From CAZSXS01 sp964611385 (GTDB lineage Bacteria; Bacillota; Clostridia; Lachnospirales; CAYPQA01): a stretch of 54,530 nucleotides of DNA. Of this stretch, positions 1-8,725 are shown in pieces. Position 1 is the stretch's first letter, and each line of letters starts with the position of its first letter. A program made the translations under genes and the position numbers. The DNA lies in contig CAZSXS010000013.1 in the NCBI GenBank assembly GCA_964611385.1, forward strand, positions 1 through 54,530, in the 5' to 3' direction. The notes below the pieces were generated by a model. The model searched no databases. It was not told where the DNA came from and saw nothing but the letters and a program-made list of their open reading frames with translations.

Positions 1-113
1 TCGATTGTACCGCCAAATCTTGTTATCAGGCTTTGAATTTTTTCGATTTCGGTCTTTAAGCCTTCCTCGTCAAAATCAGGTTTCAAAATGGCAGTTAATT
101 CATACTTATACAT
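1..113 (-). CDS. rpsF: 30S ribosomal protein S6 (5' part, runs off the window)
   Basis: The reverse strand from the ATG at 113 reads MYKYELTAILKPDF and continues with a charged helix and a TRFGG turn, which matches the N-terminus of ribosomal protein S6. S6 is a small-subunit protein that binds 16S rRNA together with S18. A strong AGGAGG ribosome binding site lies at 118-123. About 37 codons are present; the remaining roughly 60 lie beyond the left edge. In Firmicutes rpsF usually heads an rpsF-ssb-rpsR operon close to oriC, which fits the window. The family assignment is clear despite the truncation. Confidence 0.93.
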   Translation of the reverse strand, partial: MYKYELTAILKPDFDEEGLKTEIEKIQSLITRFGGTI

Positions 114-249
114 ACTACACCTCCTTCTGGACATAAGGCTCTGTCTGGAGCAAGGCACAATGCAAAAGCATCAAGCCAAGGCACTTCAGAGCAAGGATAG
201 ACGCACACAAAATGCGTTACAATCAAACCACATGGTTTGAACCGTAAGG
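114..249 (-). promoter_or_regulatory. Structured 5' leader of rpsF, candidate S6:S18 autoregulatory leader
   Basis: About 135 nt separate the predicted promoter from the rpsF start. On the reverse strand this RNA can form a CAAACC/GGTTTG hairpin and then a branched structure closed by GCTCTG/CAGAGC (about 139-195) with an inner GATGC-TTTT-GCAT hairpin. rpsF mRNAs in many bacteria carry a leader bound by the S6:S18 complex. Position and structure suggest this, but I did not match the conserved bulge nucleotides. No gene is seen between this leader and mtaB. Confidence 0.4.
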
Positions 250-277
250 AGTATAGCACAAAACTAAGAAAAAGCAA
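250..277 (-). promoter_or_regulatory. Sigma-A-type promoter for rpsF
   Basis: The reverse strand shows TTGCTT, a 16-nt spacer and TATACT. It faces rpsF, lies upstream of the structured leader and fits a housekeeping promoter. The opposite strand carries TATAAT at 327-332 before mtaB but has no convincing -35 box. Confidence 0.55.
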
Positions 278-396
278 CACTTTTTTTAATCCTTTTTAAC
301 CCCTATGCATTTGTTGATTGCTTTGTTATAATACCGCAGCGTTTTAAATCTGTGGATTGGTAATGGAGTAGAAATTAAGAAATAGGGGATAGTATA

Positions 397-1671
397 ATGG
401 GAATAAAAGTTGCGGCGACTACCTTGGGATGCAAGGTTAATTTATATGATACAGAATGGATACTGAATGAGTTTAAAAAGGCTGGCTATGAGATTCAAGA
501 CTTTGAGGAAAAGGCAGATGTTTATATCGTCAATACCTGTACTGTTACAGGGGTTGGCGACAAGAAATCTAGGCAGCTCCTTCGAAGGTGCCGAAAGCTG
601 AATCCAGAAGCTGTTGTTGTTGCCTATGGCTGTTATGCTCAGGTGCAACCAGAGGTCTTACGAGTAGAGGAAGGGGTCAGCCTGGTCGTTGGTGCCAAAG
701 AAAGGGAAAGGCTCGTTTCACTGGTCGAGGCTCATTTAAATACTATAAAAGGTGTAGAATCATCTATCAGCGAAGTAGTTTCGGAAACGCATATTTTCGG
801 AGAAAACAGAACCAGAGCTTATATTAAGATTGAGGATGGCTGTGATCGGTTTTGCAGTTATTGTATTATTCCTTATGCTAGGGGCCCGGTTCGTAGTCGC
901 CCGGTTAATGAGATTCTGAACGAGTTTAGACAGGCTTCTCTTTTTCATAAAGAAATTGTTTTGGTAGGTATTCATCTGGCTTCTTATGGCAAAGATTTGG
1001 GTATGGAATTGATAGACTTGCTCGAACAAATCAATGCTTTAAACACGGAAACACGCCTGCGGCTTGGCTCTTTGGATCCTTGTGTCGTTACTGAGGACTT
1101 TGTGCGGAGGCTGAGTCGGCTTTCTATTTGCCCACACTTTCACCTTTCGTTGCAAAGCGGCTCCGAGACCATATTAAAAGCCATGGGTAGACGATATACC
1201 AAAGAAGAATACCGGACAAGCGTGGGTTTACTTCGGACGGCATTCCCTGATGTATCCATTACTACAGATGTGATCGCTGGCTTCCCAGGAGAAAGTGACG
1301 ATGAATTTCAGGAAAGCTATGACTTCATTGAGTCCTTGCACTTGTCCAAGCTCCATGTCTTTCCTTATGCAAAGAAGGCAGGCACCAAAGCCGCCATGCT
1401 CTCTAATCACCATCCTGCTTCCGTCAAAAACAAACGAGCCCAAGCCTTGATTGCACTGTCAAAAAAGCTGGAGCACGAATTTCTTGAGAGCTATGTAAAC
1501 AAGAGCTTATCTGTGTTATTTGAAACATACAAGGATGGATTTTGTGAGGGTTATAGTCAAAACTATATAAGCTTACGAGTAAAGACACCAGAGACTTGCA
1601 CAGGGAAGATCGCCTCGGTTCAGGGGAAATATGTTTCAGACGGAATTTTGTACGGAGAAGCTTTGAACTGA
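397..1671 (+). CDS. mtaB: tRNA t6A37 methylthiotransferase MtaB
   Basis: This 424-residue radical SAM methylthiotransferase adds the 2-methylthio group to N6-threonylcarbamoyladenosine at position 37 of ANN-decoding tRNAs. The N-terminal domain carries the three auxiliary-cluster cysteines (C12 in TLGCKVN, C48 in VNTCTVT, C79 in YGCYAQ). The radical SAM cluster motif is CDRFCSYC (C149, C153, C156), followed by IIPYARG. A TRAM-like C-terminal region follows. The IIPYARGPVRSR context favours MtaB over MiaB or RimO. A ribosome binding site (AGGGGAT) precedes the ATG. It stands alone, 111 bp before ireB, where alaS is often found in other Firmicutes. Confidence 0.93.
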   Translation: MGIKVAATTLGCKVNLYDTEWILNEFKKAGYEIQDFEEKADVYIVNTCTVTGVGDKKSRQLLRRCRKLNPEAVVVAYGCYAQVQPEVLRVEEGVSLVVGAKERERLVSLVEAHLNTIKGVESSISEVVSETHIFGENRTRAYIKIEDGCDRFCSYCIIPYARGPVRSRPVNEILNEFRQASLFHKEIVLVGIHLASYGKDLGMELIDLLEQINALNTETRLRLGSLDPCVVTEDFVRRLSRLSICPHFHLSLQSGSETILKAMGRRYTKEEYRTSVGLLRTAFPDVSITTDVIAGFPGESDDEFQESYDFIESLHLSKLHVFPYAKKAGTKAAMLSNHHPASVKNKRAQALIALSKKLEHEFLESYVNKSLSVLFETYKDGFCEGYSQNYISLRVKTPETCTGKIASVQGKYVSDGILYGEALN

Positions 1672-1699
1672 AAAGTTGATAAAAATATTTCACGATCTA

Positions 1700-1728
1700 T
1701 TGCTATTTTATGGAAGATGTATTATTAT
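1700..1728 (+). promoter_or_regulatory. Sigma-A-type promoter for ireB-ruvX
   Basis: TTGCTA and TATTAT are separated by 17 nt, 55 bp before the ireB start. It lies between the mtaB stop and ireB, so the ireB-ruvX pair probably has its own transcript. Confidence 0.5.
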
Positions 1729-1782
1729 ACTGAGGATTATACAAACCGGTACCAGTCTCAAACAAGCTAGGAGTGGATTGAT

Positions 1783-2046
1783 ATGTCCGATCGATTATCG
1801 GAAACTCAAAAGATAAATTTTTTTGATAAGAATAAGAGCGAACCGAAAAAAATCTTAAGTCAGGTTTATTGTGCTCTGAAGGAGAAGGGGTATAATCCTG
1901 TTAATCAAATTGTCGGATATATTCTCTCGGGCGACCCAACCTATATTACTAACCATAAAAACGCAAGAAATTTATTAGGCAAGGTAGAGCGTGACGAACT
2001 TCTTGAGGAAATGGTTTGTTATTACCTGGAAAACAACATGGAATGA
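1783..2046 (+). CDS. ireB: IreB family regulatory phosphoprotein (UPF0297)
   Basis: The 87-residue protein matches the UPF0297/IreB family over its full length, with KINFFDKN near the start, the core GYNPVNQIVGYILSGDPTYI, and then NARNLLGKVERDELLEEMV. In Enterococcus faecalis IreB is a substrate of the PASTA kinase IreK and limits cephalosporin resistance. In most Firmicutes it sits, as here, immediately upstream of ruvX and a DUF1292 gene. Its stop codon overlaps the ruvX start by an ATGA, indicating translational coupling. The family is certain; the cell-envelope signalling role is inferred from the enterococcal homologue. Confidence 0.9.
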   Translation: MSDRLSETQKINFFDKNKSEPKKILSQVYCALKEKGYNPVNQIVGYILSGDPTYITNHKNARNLLGKVERDELLEEMVCYYLENNME

Positions 2047-2492
2047 ACAGAATATTAGGCCTTGATTACGGAGAAAAAACTATAGGGGTTGCTGTTTCCG
2101 ACCCTTTTATGCTTTTTGCGCAGGGCTTGGAGGTACTCAGGCGCCAGGACGAGAAAAGCATTCGCAAAAGCATTCAAAGATTATCGGAAATCATTCGGGA
2201 TATGGAGATTAACGAAATTGTTCTCGGCTATCCCAAGAATTTAAACAACACCGAAGGAGACCGCTGTCAAAAAACCCTTTTGTTTAAAGAACGTTTGACG
2301 GAGAATTTTAACTTGCCGGTTATACTATGGGATGAACGACTTTCTACCATCGGTGCAACCCACAGTATATCTTTATTATCGCGCAAAAAACAAAAAGCGG
2401 TTGTTGATAAAATGGCTGCTGTTTATATTTTACAGGGCTATCTTGATTTAAAGAACAGAGAAAAATCTATGAACGATCCATTAAATACATGA
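2043..2492 (+). CDS. ruvX: YqgF/RuvX family Holliday-junction resolvase-like nuclease
   Basis: A 149-residue RNase H-fold protein starting MNRILGLDYGEKTIGVAVSD. The first acidic catalytic motif is LGLDYG. A central VLGYPKN strand and the DERLST motif (second and third catalytic regions) follow, then an AVYILQGYLD helix. The family is proposed to resolve Holliday junctions and, in E. coli, to take part in pre-16S rRNA 5' processing. I chose the ATG at 2043, which overlaps the ireB stop (ATGA), over an upstream in-frame ATG at 2016 because it gives the conserved N-terminus. Confidence 0.92.
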   Translation: MNRILGLDYGEKTIGVAVSDPFMLFAQGLEVLRRQDEKSIRKSIQRLSEIIRDMEINEIVLGYPKNLNNTEGDRCQKTLLFKERLTENFNLPVILWDERLSTIGATHSISLLSRKKQKAVVDKMAAVYILQGYLDLKNREKSMNDPLNT

Positions 2493-2500
2493 TTGCTTCC

Positions 2501-2618
2501 AAGCCGCCATTTTGCAGACTAAGCCTTGTTTGCATGGCGGCTTTGCAAAGTTTCCTTGAAGCACATGAACTGTAGCTCAGTCTCTTCACATTCACTAAAT
2601 GAATCGTGACTGGGTATA
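2501..2618 (+). repeat. Intergenic repeat element, copy A (GCCGCC hairpin plus CTCAGTC module)
   Basis: The element fills the gap between ruvX and the DUF1292 gene. A perfect 10-bp inverted repeat AAGCCGCCAT (2501-2510) / ATGGCGGCTT (2534-2543) is followed by TGCAAAG. GTAGCTCAGTCTCTT (2572-2586) and GACTGGGTATA (2608-2618) form a second inverted pair. The same modules recur near 31.1, 39.2 and 43.3 kb. TATAGT at 2615-2620 could act as a -10 box for the DUF1292-rnj-ylbF genes. Confidence 0.6.
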
Positions 2619-2646
2619 GTATGGAGTATACAAACGGAGGCAACAT

Positions 2647-2976
2647 ATGCACAATTTATACGAACCTGGAAATCCAGGATTTGAATCCAATGAAGACGAG
2701 GATGAATCAGAAGACGAGTTTGAAACGATAGAGATTTTTGACGAGAACAACAAAGCCTTTCGTGTAATTATCCTTGACAAAGTAACGGAAAATGGTGTCC
2801 AATACCTCCTGGTGAGCGACGAAGAAGAGTATAGGAACAGCGATGAACCTTCCGTTTTTATTTTAAAGCAAAACCCAACCCAAAAGCTTGATGCTCAGGA
2901 AGACTTTTTAACTTTTTCGGCCGTTGAAGATGATGAAGAGCTCTCCGCTATCGGTGAGCTTTTTGGGTTACTATAA
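2647..2976 (+). CDS. DUF1292 family acidic protein (YrzB-like)
   Basis: A 109-residue, very acidic protein. Its N-terminal third is rich in Glu and Asp (ESNEDEDESEDEFETIEIFD). The central section VIILDKVTENGVQYLLVSDEE has the pattern typical of DUF1292 proteins, and the end is FSAVEDDEELSAIGELFGLL. The gene conventionally follows ireB and ruvX, as here. No biochemical function is established for the family. The ribosome binding site (GGAGG, 2636-2640) is good. The N-terminus is somewhat longer than the shortest family members, and the acidic stretch may be disordered. Confidence 0.85.
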   Translation: MHNLYEPGNPGFESNEDEDESEDEFETIEIFDENNKAFRVIILDKVTENGVQYLLVSDEEEYRNSDEPSVFILKQNPTQKLDAQEDFLTFSAVEDDEELSAIGELFGLL

Positions 2977-3026
2977 TATTTTTAGCCAAAATACAATAAA
3001 ACAAATAAATTGGAGGTGTACTTTTT

Positions 3027-4697
3027 TTGGCTGCTAAAAAATCTAAATTACGTGTCTTTTCACTTGGCGGCTTGCAGGAGATAGGGAAGAATATTACCGT
3101 TTTTGAATATGCGAATGATATTATTATCGTTGACTGTGGCGTCGCTTTCCCGGAAGTAGACATGCCCGGTATTGATTTGGTAATTCCTGATTTCACTTAC
3201 CTACAAAAAAACAAGGACAAGGTTCGGGGTGTCTTCTTGACCCACGGACACGAAGACCATATCGGTTCCATTCCGTATTTGCTACGGGAATTGGATGTGC
3301 CCATTTACGGCACGAAGCTTACGCTTGGGCTTTTGAGTAACAAGTTGAAGGAACACAACTTATTGAACAAGACAACCTGTATTAACGTCTCGGCAGGACA
3401 GGTGATTGCGGCTGGTGCCTTTGCCGTTGAGTTCATACGAACCACCCACAGCATCGCCGATTCTGTGGCCTTGGCCATCTTTACCCCCCTAGGCACCATC
3501 ATTCACTCAGGGGACTTCAAAGTCGACTATACGCCCATTCATGGGCAGTCCATTGACTTGCAACGCTTTGCCGAGTTGGGCAAAGAAGGGGTTTTGCTCT
3601 TCCTTTGCGAAAGTACCAACGTGGAGCAAAAGGGATACACCATGTCGGAACGCTCGGTCGGAGTGATTTTTGATGAAATCTTCAGTCAGACGGACAAGCA
3701 GCGGATTATGGTGGCCACCTTCTCATCCAACATTCACCGAATCCAGCAGGTAGTGAACTCCGCTGTCAAATACAACCGTAAGGTCGTTGTGGTTGGTCGC
3801 AGTATGGCCAACAATGTTAAGACTGCCTGTGAGCTAGGCTATTTATTTATACCAGATCACGTTTACATTGAGACCTCTGAAATGAAAAACTATACGGATG
3901 ATCAGCTGGTCATCATCACTACCGGAAGCCAGGGAGAATCCATGGCCGCCCTGTCCCGGATTGCCATGTCCGAACACAGACAGGTGGAAGTAAAGCCCGG
4001 TGACAAGATTATCATCAGCGCCTCTCCCATTCCTGGGAATGAAAAGACCATTTCAAAAGTGATTAACGACTTGATGCGCAAGGGTGCAGATGTAATCTAT
4101 GAAGGGTTGATGGAAATACACGTTTCCGGTCACGCCAAAGAAGAAGAAATTAAACTTTTGCATGCCTTGGTTAAGCCAACCTACTTGATGCCTGTACACG
4201 GTGAATACCGTCACCTAAAGCAGCATAAGGACTTGGCGATTTCCATGGGGATGCCAAAGGAAAATATTTTCCTCATGGGCATCGGTGAGGTGCTGGAAAT
4301 CACCAACCAAGGGGCCAAGATCAATGGCTCTGTATCCTCTGGTGTTGTGTTGGTGGACGGCTTGGGCGTAGGAGATGTGGGTAACATCGTTTTACGAGAT
4401 CGCAAGCACCTTTCACAGGACGGGCTCATGATTGTTGTGGTGAGCATAGAAAGAGAGTCTGGCGCTGTCATAGCTGGGCCGGATATTATTTCCCGAGGAT
4501 TTGTTTACGTGCGAGAGTCTGAGATTCTGATGGAAGAAGCAAGAAATGTTGTCAAAGCCGCCTTGAGTGACTGCCAAGACCAAAACATCAGCGAATGGTC
4601 CTATATGAAATCCACGATTAAAGACACCCTGAAGACCTTTCTATGGCAAAAAACAAAGCGCAGCCCTATGATCCTACCAGTAATTATGGAAGTGTAA
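3027..4697 (+). CDS. rnj: Ribonuclease J
   Basis: A 556-residue metallo-beta-lactamase/beta-CASP ribonuclease combining 5'-3' exonuclease and endonuclease activity in mRNA turnover and rRNA maturation. The zinc motif HGHEDHIG spans residues 73-80, preceded by the family-typical SLGGLQEIGKN. Later metal and beta-CASP motifs include HSGDFK, STN, GSQGE, ASPIPGNE and PVHGEYRH. Translation appears to start at the TTG at 3027, 8 nt after GGAGGTG; no better ATG gives the conserved N-terminus. The ylbF gene follows 10 bp downstream, so both are probably cotranscribed. Transcription is head-on to the replication fork from the origin in this window. Confidence 0.95.
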   Translation: MAAKKSKLRVFSLGGLQEIGKNITVFEYANDIIIVDCGVAFPEVDMPGIDLVIPDFTYLQKNKDKVRGVFLTHGHEDHIGSIPYLLRELDVPIYGTKLTLGLLSNKLKEHNLLNKTTCINVSAGQVIAAGAFAVEFIRTTHSIADSVALAIFTPLGTIIHSGDFKVDYTPIHGQSIDLQRFAELGKEGVLLFLCESTNVEQKGYTMSERSVGVIFDEIFSQTDKQRIMVATFSSNIHRIQQVVNSAVKYNRKVVVVGRSMANNVKTACELGYLFIPDHVYIETSEMKNYTDDQLVIITTGSQGESMAALSRIAMSEHRQVEVKPGDKIIISASPIPGNEKTISKVINDLMRKGADVIYEGLMEIHVSGHAKEEEIKLLHALVKPTYLMPVHGEYRHLKQHKDLAISMGMPKENIFLMGIGEVLEITNQGAKINGSVSSGVVLVDGLGVGDVGNIVLRDRKHLSQDGLMIVVVSIERESGAVIAGPDIISRGFVYVRESEILMEEARNVVKAALSDCQDQNISEWSYMKSTIKDTLKTFLWQKTKRSPMILPVIMEV

Positions 4698-4707
4698 GGA
4701 GGCCGTC

Positions 4708-5040
4708 ATGGAAATTTTTGAGGCTGCCAAGCAGTTGGTAAACGCCCTTGAAGAAAGCCAAAGCTACCGTACCTACGTGGCCTGCAAAGAAAAGATGCAG
4801 GAGGACGAGGCGTTTTATCGAAAGGTAAAGGACTATCAGAGCCAGCTCATTTATCATCAGGCAAATGAGCTTCAATGCGAACTGACCTTTGAAGATGAGT
4901 GCAGAATCAGCAAGCTGTATTCCGAACTCTCCTTAAACGAACATTTTCGGAATTTTATCAACTCCGAGCAGGAACTTATTGATATTTTTTCTAAGGTTCA
5001 TGAACTCATTAATGATAGCTGTACGGTTTTTGAAATTTAG
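4708..5040 (+). CDS. ylbF: YlbF/YmcA family regulator
   Basis: A 110-residue helical protein whose pattern (AAKQLVNALEESQSYRTY near the start, then FYRKVKDYQSQL and FINSEQEL) matches the YlbF/YmcA (RicF/RicA) family. In Bacillus subtilis these proteins form a complex with YaaT that assists RNase Y-dependent mRNA processing, sporulation and biofilm formation. Location 10 bp downstream of RNase J fits an RNA-decay unit. The ribosome binding site AAGGAGG overlaps the rnj stop region. Whether it is the ylbF or ymcA orthologue cannot be decided; the family call is firmer than the symbol. Confidence 0.8.
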   Translation: MEIFEAAKQLVNALEESQSYRTYVACKEKMQEDEAFYRKVKDYQSQLIYHQANELQCELTFEDECRISKLYSELSLNEHFRNFINSEQELIDIFSKVHELINDSCTVFEI

Positions 5041-5105
5041 TTTACTTGAATATGATTGAATTGAATTTATTTGATTCGATTTGCTTTGAATGTATAATCT
5101 TGACT

Positions 5106-5145
5106 AAAATGCGCTTTTTGGATAATTCCAGAATGCGCTTTTTTT
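5106..5145 (+). terminator. Rho-independent terminator after rnj-ylbF
   Basis: GCGC (5111-5114) pairs with GCGC (5135-5138). After one T-T mismatch the inner TTTTGGA/TCCAGAA arms close on a TAAT loop. An A-rich 5' flank and seven Ts at 5139-5145 complete the signal. It separates the RNA-decay operon from the ABC exporter genes. Confidence 0.8.
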
Positions 5146-5186
5146 GTAGGGGAAAGAGTGAATCTATAAAAGATTGAGGTGTTGTG

Positions 5187-6953
5187 ATGTTTCGTAAGTC
5201 ATTAAAGTCAGTAAAAATACTGTTTCACTATGCACCCGGCTTGACCATCGTAAAGATCGTTCAAATTGGGCTCTCGGCAGTACTTGCGCCCCTATCTATT
5301 TACTTTACTCAGCGGATTATTGACACAGTGGCAGCAATCATTATGGGGAGTAGCATATGGACAAGCCTTCTGTTGTGGGTGGCTTTGTTGTTATTTGCTA
5401 TGTTTTTCAGTTCCATAGGCGGCGGGTTCTTAAACGGTATCTTGTATATTGCGATCAGGCGTAAGCTCAATATCGGCATGACGCCCGATATTGTGGAGAA
5501 ATTCAAACGCCTTGACTATGTTTGTTTTGAGGACAAGGGTGTTCAGGATACCTTGGAGCGCATGTCCTCAGACCCACAGGACAAGGTGTTTCAGCTTTTT
5601 TTGACGATTCTCGGAGTGATTGAATGTATGATAGGTGTAATCGGCGGAGCACTCATTTATGCGCAGGCTGGCTGGTGGTTTGTACTTGGGTTTGCAGCCT
5701 TACTCGTACCGATGATATGGCTTGATTTTAAGGCGGCCGACATGATGAACACCCTGTTCAACGAACAGTCCATAGATGAGCGAAAAATGCACGACCTCGG
5801 CGGCTTGTTATCAAACAAATCTTCGCTTTTTGAACTCAAGATATTCCGTGCCACCGATTACATTGCGAAGAAATGGCGAGGCATTGCCCATGATGTTTTA
5901 GACGCTCGCGTTAAGACTACTATGCGTTCGCAAAAATACTTTCTACTCAGCACGATCCTATTTAAGGCTTGGTCCTTCTTCATCGTTTTTAGTCTTGTGG
6001 CGACCATTGTACGCGGCAACTGTACGATAGGCCTATTTACAGCACTTATCGCTTCGACCAGTGCAGTCTTGAACAACGCTGACACCTTATCCCACGCAGT
6101 CCAAAACTTGCGTCAGCGGTATCTACTGATGGAGCATTATTACAAGTTTATGTCTTTGCCGGAAGTACAAGACGGTGGTGAAGATCTGGTCGGCACGCCT
6201 CCTCACATCGTCTTTGAGAAAGTGAGCTTTACATATCCAAAAACAGACGTACTGATCCTAAACGGGGTTAGTTTTGAGGTGAAGCCGGGTGAACGGGTGG
6301 CGCTCGTGGGTGAGAACGGCGCAGGCAAGTCCACAATCATCAAACTCCTGTGCAGACTGTACAAGCCAGACAGCGGACGCATCCTTATAAATGGTAAGGA
6401 GATTCAAACGATAAAGGCCTCTGCTCTGCGCCGTGTGTTCAGCGTAGTATTTCAAGATTTTTGTAGATATGCGCTGACCTTACGCGAAAATGTGGCCTTT
6501 GGAGACCTCTCAAAAAGACACGATGACAAGGCATTGCATGAAGCGCTCAAAATGGGACTTGCAAATGGGATTACCGATCTTGACACGCCGCTTGGTAAAC
6601 TGGAGGAAAATGGTGTGGATCTTTCGGGTGGACAATGGCAACGGATCGCAGTCGCACGAGCCTGCCTACCTGACACCGCCTTTGTCATACTGGATGAGCC
6701 GACCGCTTCCCTTGATCCGCTTGCCGAAAGTTCAATGTATCACAGCTTTGCGGAAGTATTGAAAAATCGTGGTTGCATTATCATTTCTCACCGTCTTGCA
6801 AGTGCAAGGATGGCGGATAAGATCATTGTGCTGTCAGACGGGTTGGTCTCAGAAATGGGCACTCATAATGAACTGATGGCAGTAGCTGGTCTGTATGCCC
6901 GTATGTATGAGAGCCAAAGTGCATGGTATACGGAAGGGGGTGCAGAGGCATGA
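5187..6953 (+). CDS. ABC exporter half-transporter (fused membrane and ATPase domains), first of rightward pair
   Basis: A 588-residue type IV ABC exporter with an N-terminal six-helix membrane domain (about residues 1-320) and a C-terminal ATPase. Walker A is GENGAGKST, the signature LSGGQWQRIAVARA, Walker B VILDEPTASLDP and the H-loop ISHRL. All catalytic residues are present. The LSGGQWQ form and the C-terminal SAWY are shared with the other three half-transporters in this island and resemble exporters of lantibiotic-like peptides, but the substrate is unknown. The ATG at 5187 lies 6 nt after GAGGT; a GTG just before it is less well spaced. It overlaps the next gene by ATGA, so a heterodimer is likely. 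Confidence 0.85.
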   Translation: MFRKSLKSVKILFHYAPGLTIVKIVQIGLSAVLAPLSIYFTQRIIDTVAAIIMGSSIWTSLLLWVALLLFAMFFSSIGGGFLNGILYIAIRRKLNIGMTPDIVEKFKRLDYVCFEDKGVQDTLERMSSDPQDKVFQLFLTILGVIECMIGVIGGALIYAQAGWWFVLGFAALLVPMIWLDFKAADMMNTLFNEQSIDERKMHDLGGLLSNKSSLFELKIFRATDYIAKKWRGIAHDVLDARVKTTMRSQKYFLLSTILFKAWSFFIVFSLVATIVRGNCTIGLFTALIASTSAVLNNADTLSHAVQNLRQRYLLMEHYYKFMSLPEVQDGGEDLVGTPPHIVFEKVSFTYPKTDVLILNGVSFEVKPGERVALVGENGAGKSTIIKLLCRLYKPDSGRILINGKEIQTIKASALRRVFSVVFQDFCRYALTLRENVAFGDLSKRHDDKALHEALKMGLANGITDLDTPLGKLEENGVDLSGGQWQRIAVARACLPDTAFVILDEPTASLDPLAESSMYHSFAEVLKNRGCIIISHRLASARMADKIIVLSDGLVSEMGTHNELMAVAGLYARMYESQSAWYTEGGAEA

Positions 6954-8695
6954 AGTACATCGGACGGATATACAAGAGTATCTTTAGATGGATGCCGTTT
7001 TCAGCCATTCTTACTGCAATTGATTACCTTAACGGTGCATTGATTCCGGCTATAATCACAATTATTTCTGTTAACCTGTTTGATAATGCCGCGCGGGTTC
7101 TTGAGGGAGAACCCGCTCAAAAAAGCTTGTATCTTTACGCTGGACTCTATCTTGGGGTTTATCTTGTTAATGATCTGCTTTCTTTTGTCAGGAGCATTAC
7201 ACTGAACGCCGGAATCTACGAAAAGGGCACTGCTTTTTTCCGCATTGAACTCTATGAAAAATTAGCAAAACTTCCTCTCATTACTTTTGAAAACGCTGAG
7301 CTGCTCAACAAGAAAGAGAGAGCTGAAAAAGCAGTTACTGATGAAACGCTATCTAACGTTTTCAACCATGTTCTGCGCTTTATTCGTGCGGGGGTACAGG
7401 TATTAAGTATCGCAGGGGTATTGGCTGGATACAGCTTATGGTTACTGCCCCTGGCTCTTTTGTCCGTGTTGCCCTATCTGATCTCCCGTATGATTCGTGG
7501 CAAAGAGTTTTACTGTGTGAAGCGACACCAAGCGAAAAAGACACGTCTACTTGCCTATTTATGGGGATTATTTACAAGCCGTCAGACTGCGAAGGAAATG
7601 CGCGTAATGGGATTTGATGGATATGTGACGGACAAGTGGTGCGATACCCGAGACGAGGTAAGCGAAGAATTGTGGAAGGTACAGAAAAAAGATGTGATAT
7701 CCCTTTTGTTTTGTGACGGTTTCCGTATAGTAGGCTATGGGATCTCTTTGATCATCGTTCTATGGTTAGCCTTGGAGGGGACGGTGAGCATCGGTGTCTT
7801 TGGAGCAGCGGTAGCGGCATTTTTGAGCCTTCAGAATAGTATGCAGAATTTCTTAGAAGGGCTAGGACGTTTTCCGGAGCAATTGTTACACGCCGCGGAT
7901 TATTACTCCTTTTTAGATATGCAGTCAGAATCGGATGGCGTAATTCATTATCCCGGCTTGCACGATTCGATTACCTTAGAAAAGGTCAGTTTCAAGTACC
8001 CAAACAGCGAAAGCTATGCATTGAAGGCACTTACCTTAACCATCCGCAAAGGCGAAAGGCTTGCAATACTGGGTGAGAATGGCAGCGGTAAAACAACGCT
8101 TTCAAAGGTACTGCTCGGTTTATATCCTGCTGAGAGCGGGAGTGTGCTTTATGATGGGACGGCTGTTGGTGCTTTCAGCAAAGATAGCTTTTTTGCACAG
8201 GTTTCAGCCATTGCACAAGATTTTGTATCCTACAAACTAACGCTACGTGAAAATATCTCGATCTCAGACCAATCTCGAATGGAGAATGACTTCGATATCA
8301 AAGCTGCCTTGGTAAATTCTGGTGCTGGCGAAAACTGGAATCTGGACGAAACAATGGGACGTGAATTCGGCGGTAGAGAATTGTCCGGTGGCCAGTGGCA
8401 AAAATTGGCAATTGCGCGCGGTCTTTTCAAGAGCAGCGAATTGATTGTGCTTGATGAGCCGACCAGCGCACTCGACCCGCTTATCGAAACAGAGATACTC
8501 TCAAAGTTCATTCAGGCAACAGAAGGAAAAACAGCACTGATCATCTCCCATCGCATAGGCTTATGCAAACTGGTAGACCGTATTATTGTGATGAAAGAAG
8601 GTAGGATAGTCGAAGATGGTACACATGAGGCATTGCTTCGTATGAACGCCGAGTATACCAGGCTGTTTACTGAACAGGCTAAGTGGTATGATTGA
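6950..8695 (+). CDS. ABC exporter half-transporter, second of rightward pair
   Basis: A 581-residue membrane/ATPase fusion. The ATPase has Walker A GENGSGKTT, signature LSGGQWQKLAIARG, Walker B VLDEPTSALDP and H-loop ISHRIG, and ends with KWYD. The start at 6950 overlaps the previous stop (ATGA) and has a G-rich ribosome binding site (GGGGG), whereas an upstream in-frame start at 6923 would add a non-family N-terminus. Both ATPase sites look canonical, so the pair shows no degenerate site. The gene ends 30 bp from the convergent radical SAM gene with no obvious terminator between them. Confidence 0.85.
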   Translation: MKYIGRIYKSIFRWMPFSAILTAIDYLNGALIPAIITIISVNLFDNAARVLEGEPAQKSLYLYAGLYLGVYLVNDLLSFVRSITLNAGIYEKGTAFFRIELYEKLAKLPLITFENAELLNKKERAEKAVTDETLSNVFNHVLRFIRAGVQVLSIAGVLAGYSLWLLPLALLSVLPYLISRMIRGKEFYCVKRHQAKKTRLLAYLWGLFTSRQTAKEMRVMGFDGYVTDKWCDTRDEVSEELWKVQKKDVISLLFCDGFRIVGYGISLIIVLWLALEGTVSIGVFGAAVAAFLSLQNSMQNFLEGLGRFPEQLLHAADYYSFLDMQSESDGVIHYPGLHDSITLEKVSFKYPNSESYALKALTLTIRKGERLAILGENGSGKTTLSKVLLGLYPAESGSVLYDGTAVGAFSKDSFFAQVSAIAQDFVSYKLTLRENISISDQSRMENDFDIKAALVNSGAGENWNLDETMGREFGGRELSGGQWQKLAIARGLFKSSELIVLDEPTSALDPLIETEILSKFIQATEGKTALIISHRIGLCKLVDRIIVMKEGRIVEDGTHEALLRMNAEYTRLFTEQAKWYD

Positions 8696-8725
8696 CCACC
8701 TCCAGCTTGGTCTGAATACAAATTT

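Noticed and set aside
2572..2620. tRNA-like GTAGCTCAGT segment in the intergenic repeat
   Set aside because: It resembles a tRNA D-arm, but there is no matching acceptor stem, anticodon arm or GTTCRA T-loop around it; it is part of the repeat family.
5187..8695. ABC pair with one degenerate ATP site, as in many heterodimeric exporters
   Set aside because: Walker A, signature, Walker B and H-loop are canonical in both proteins, so I could not support an asymmetric degenerate site.
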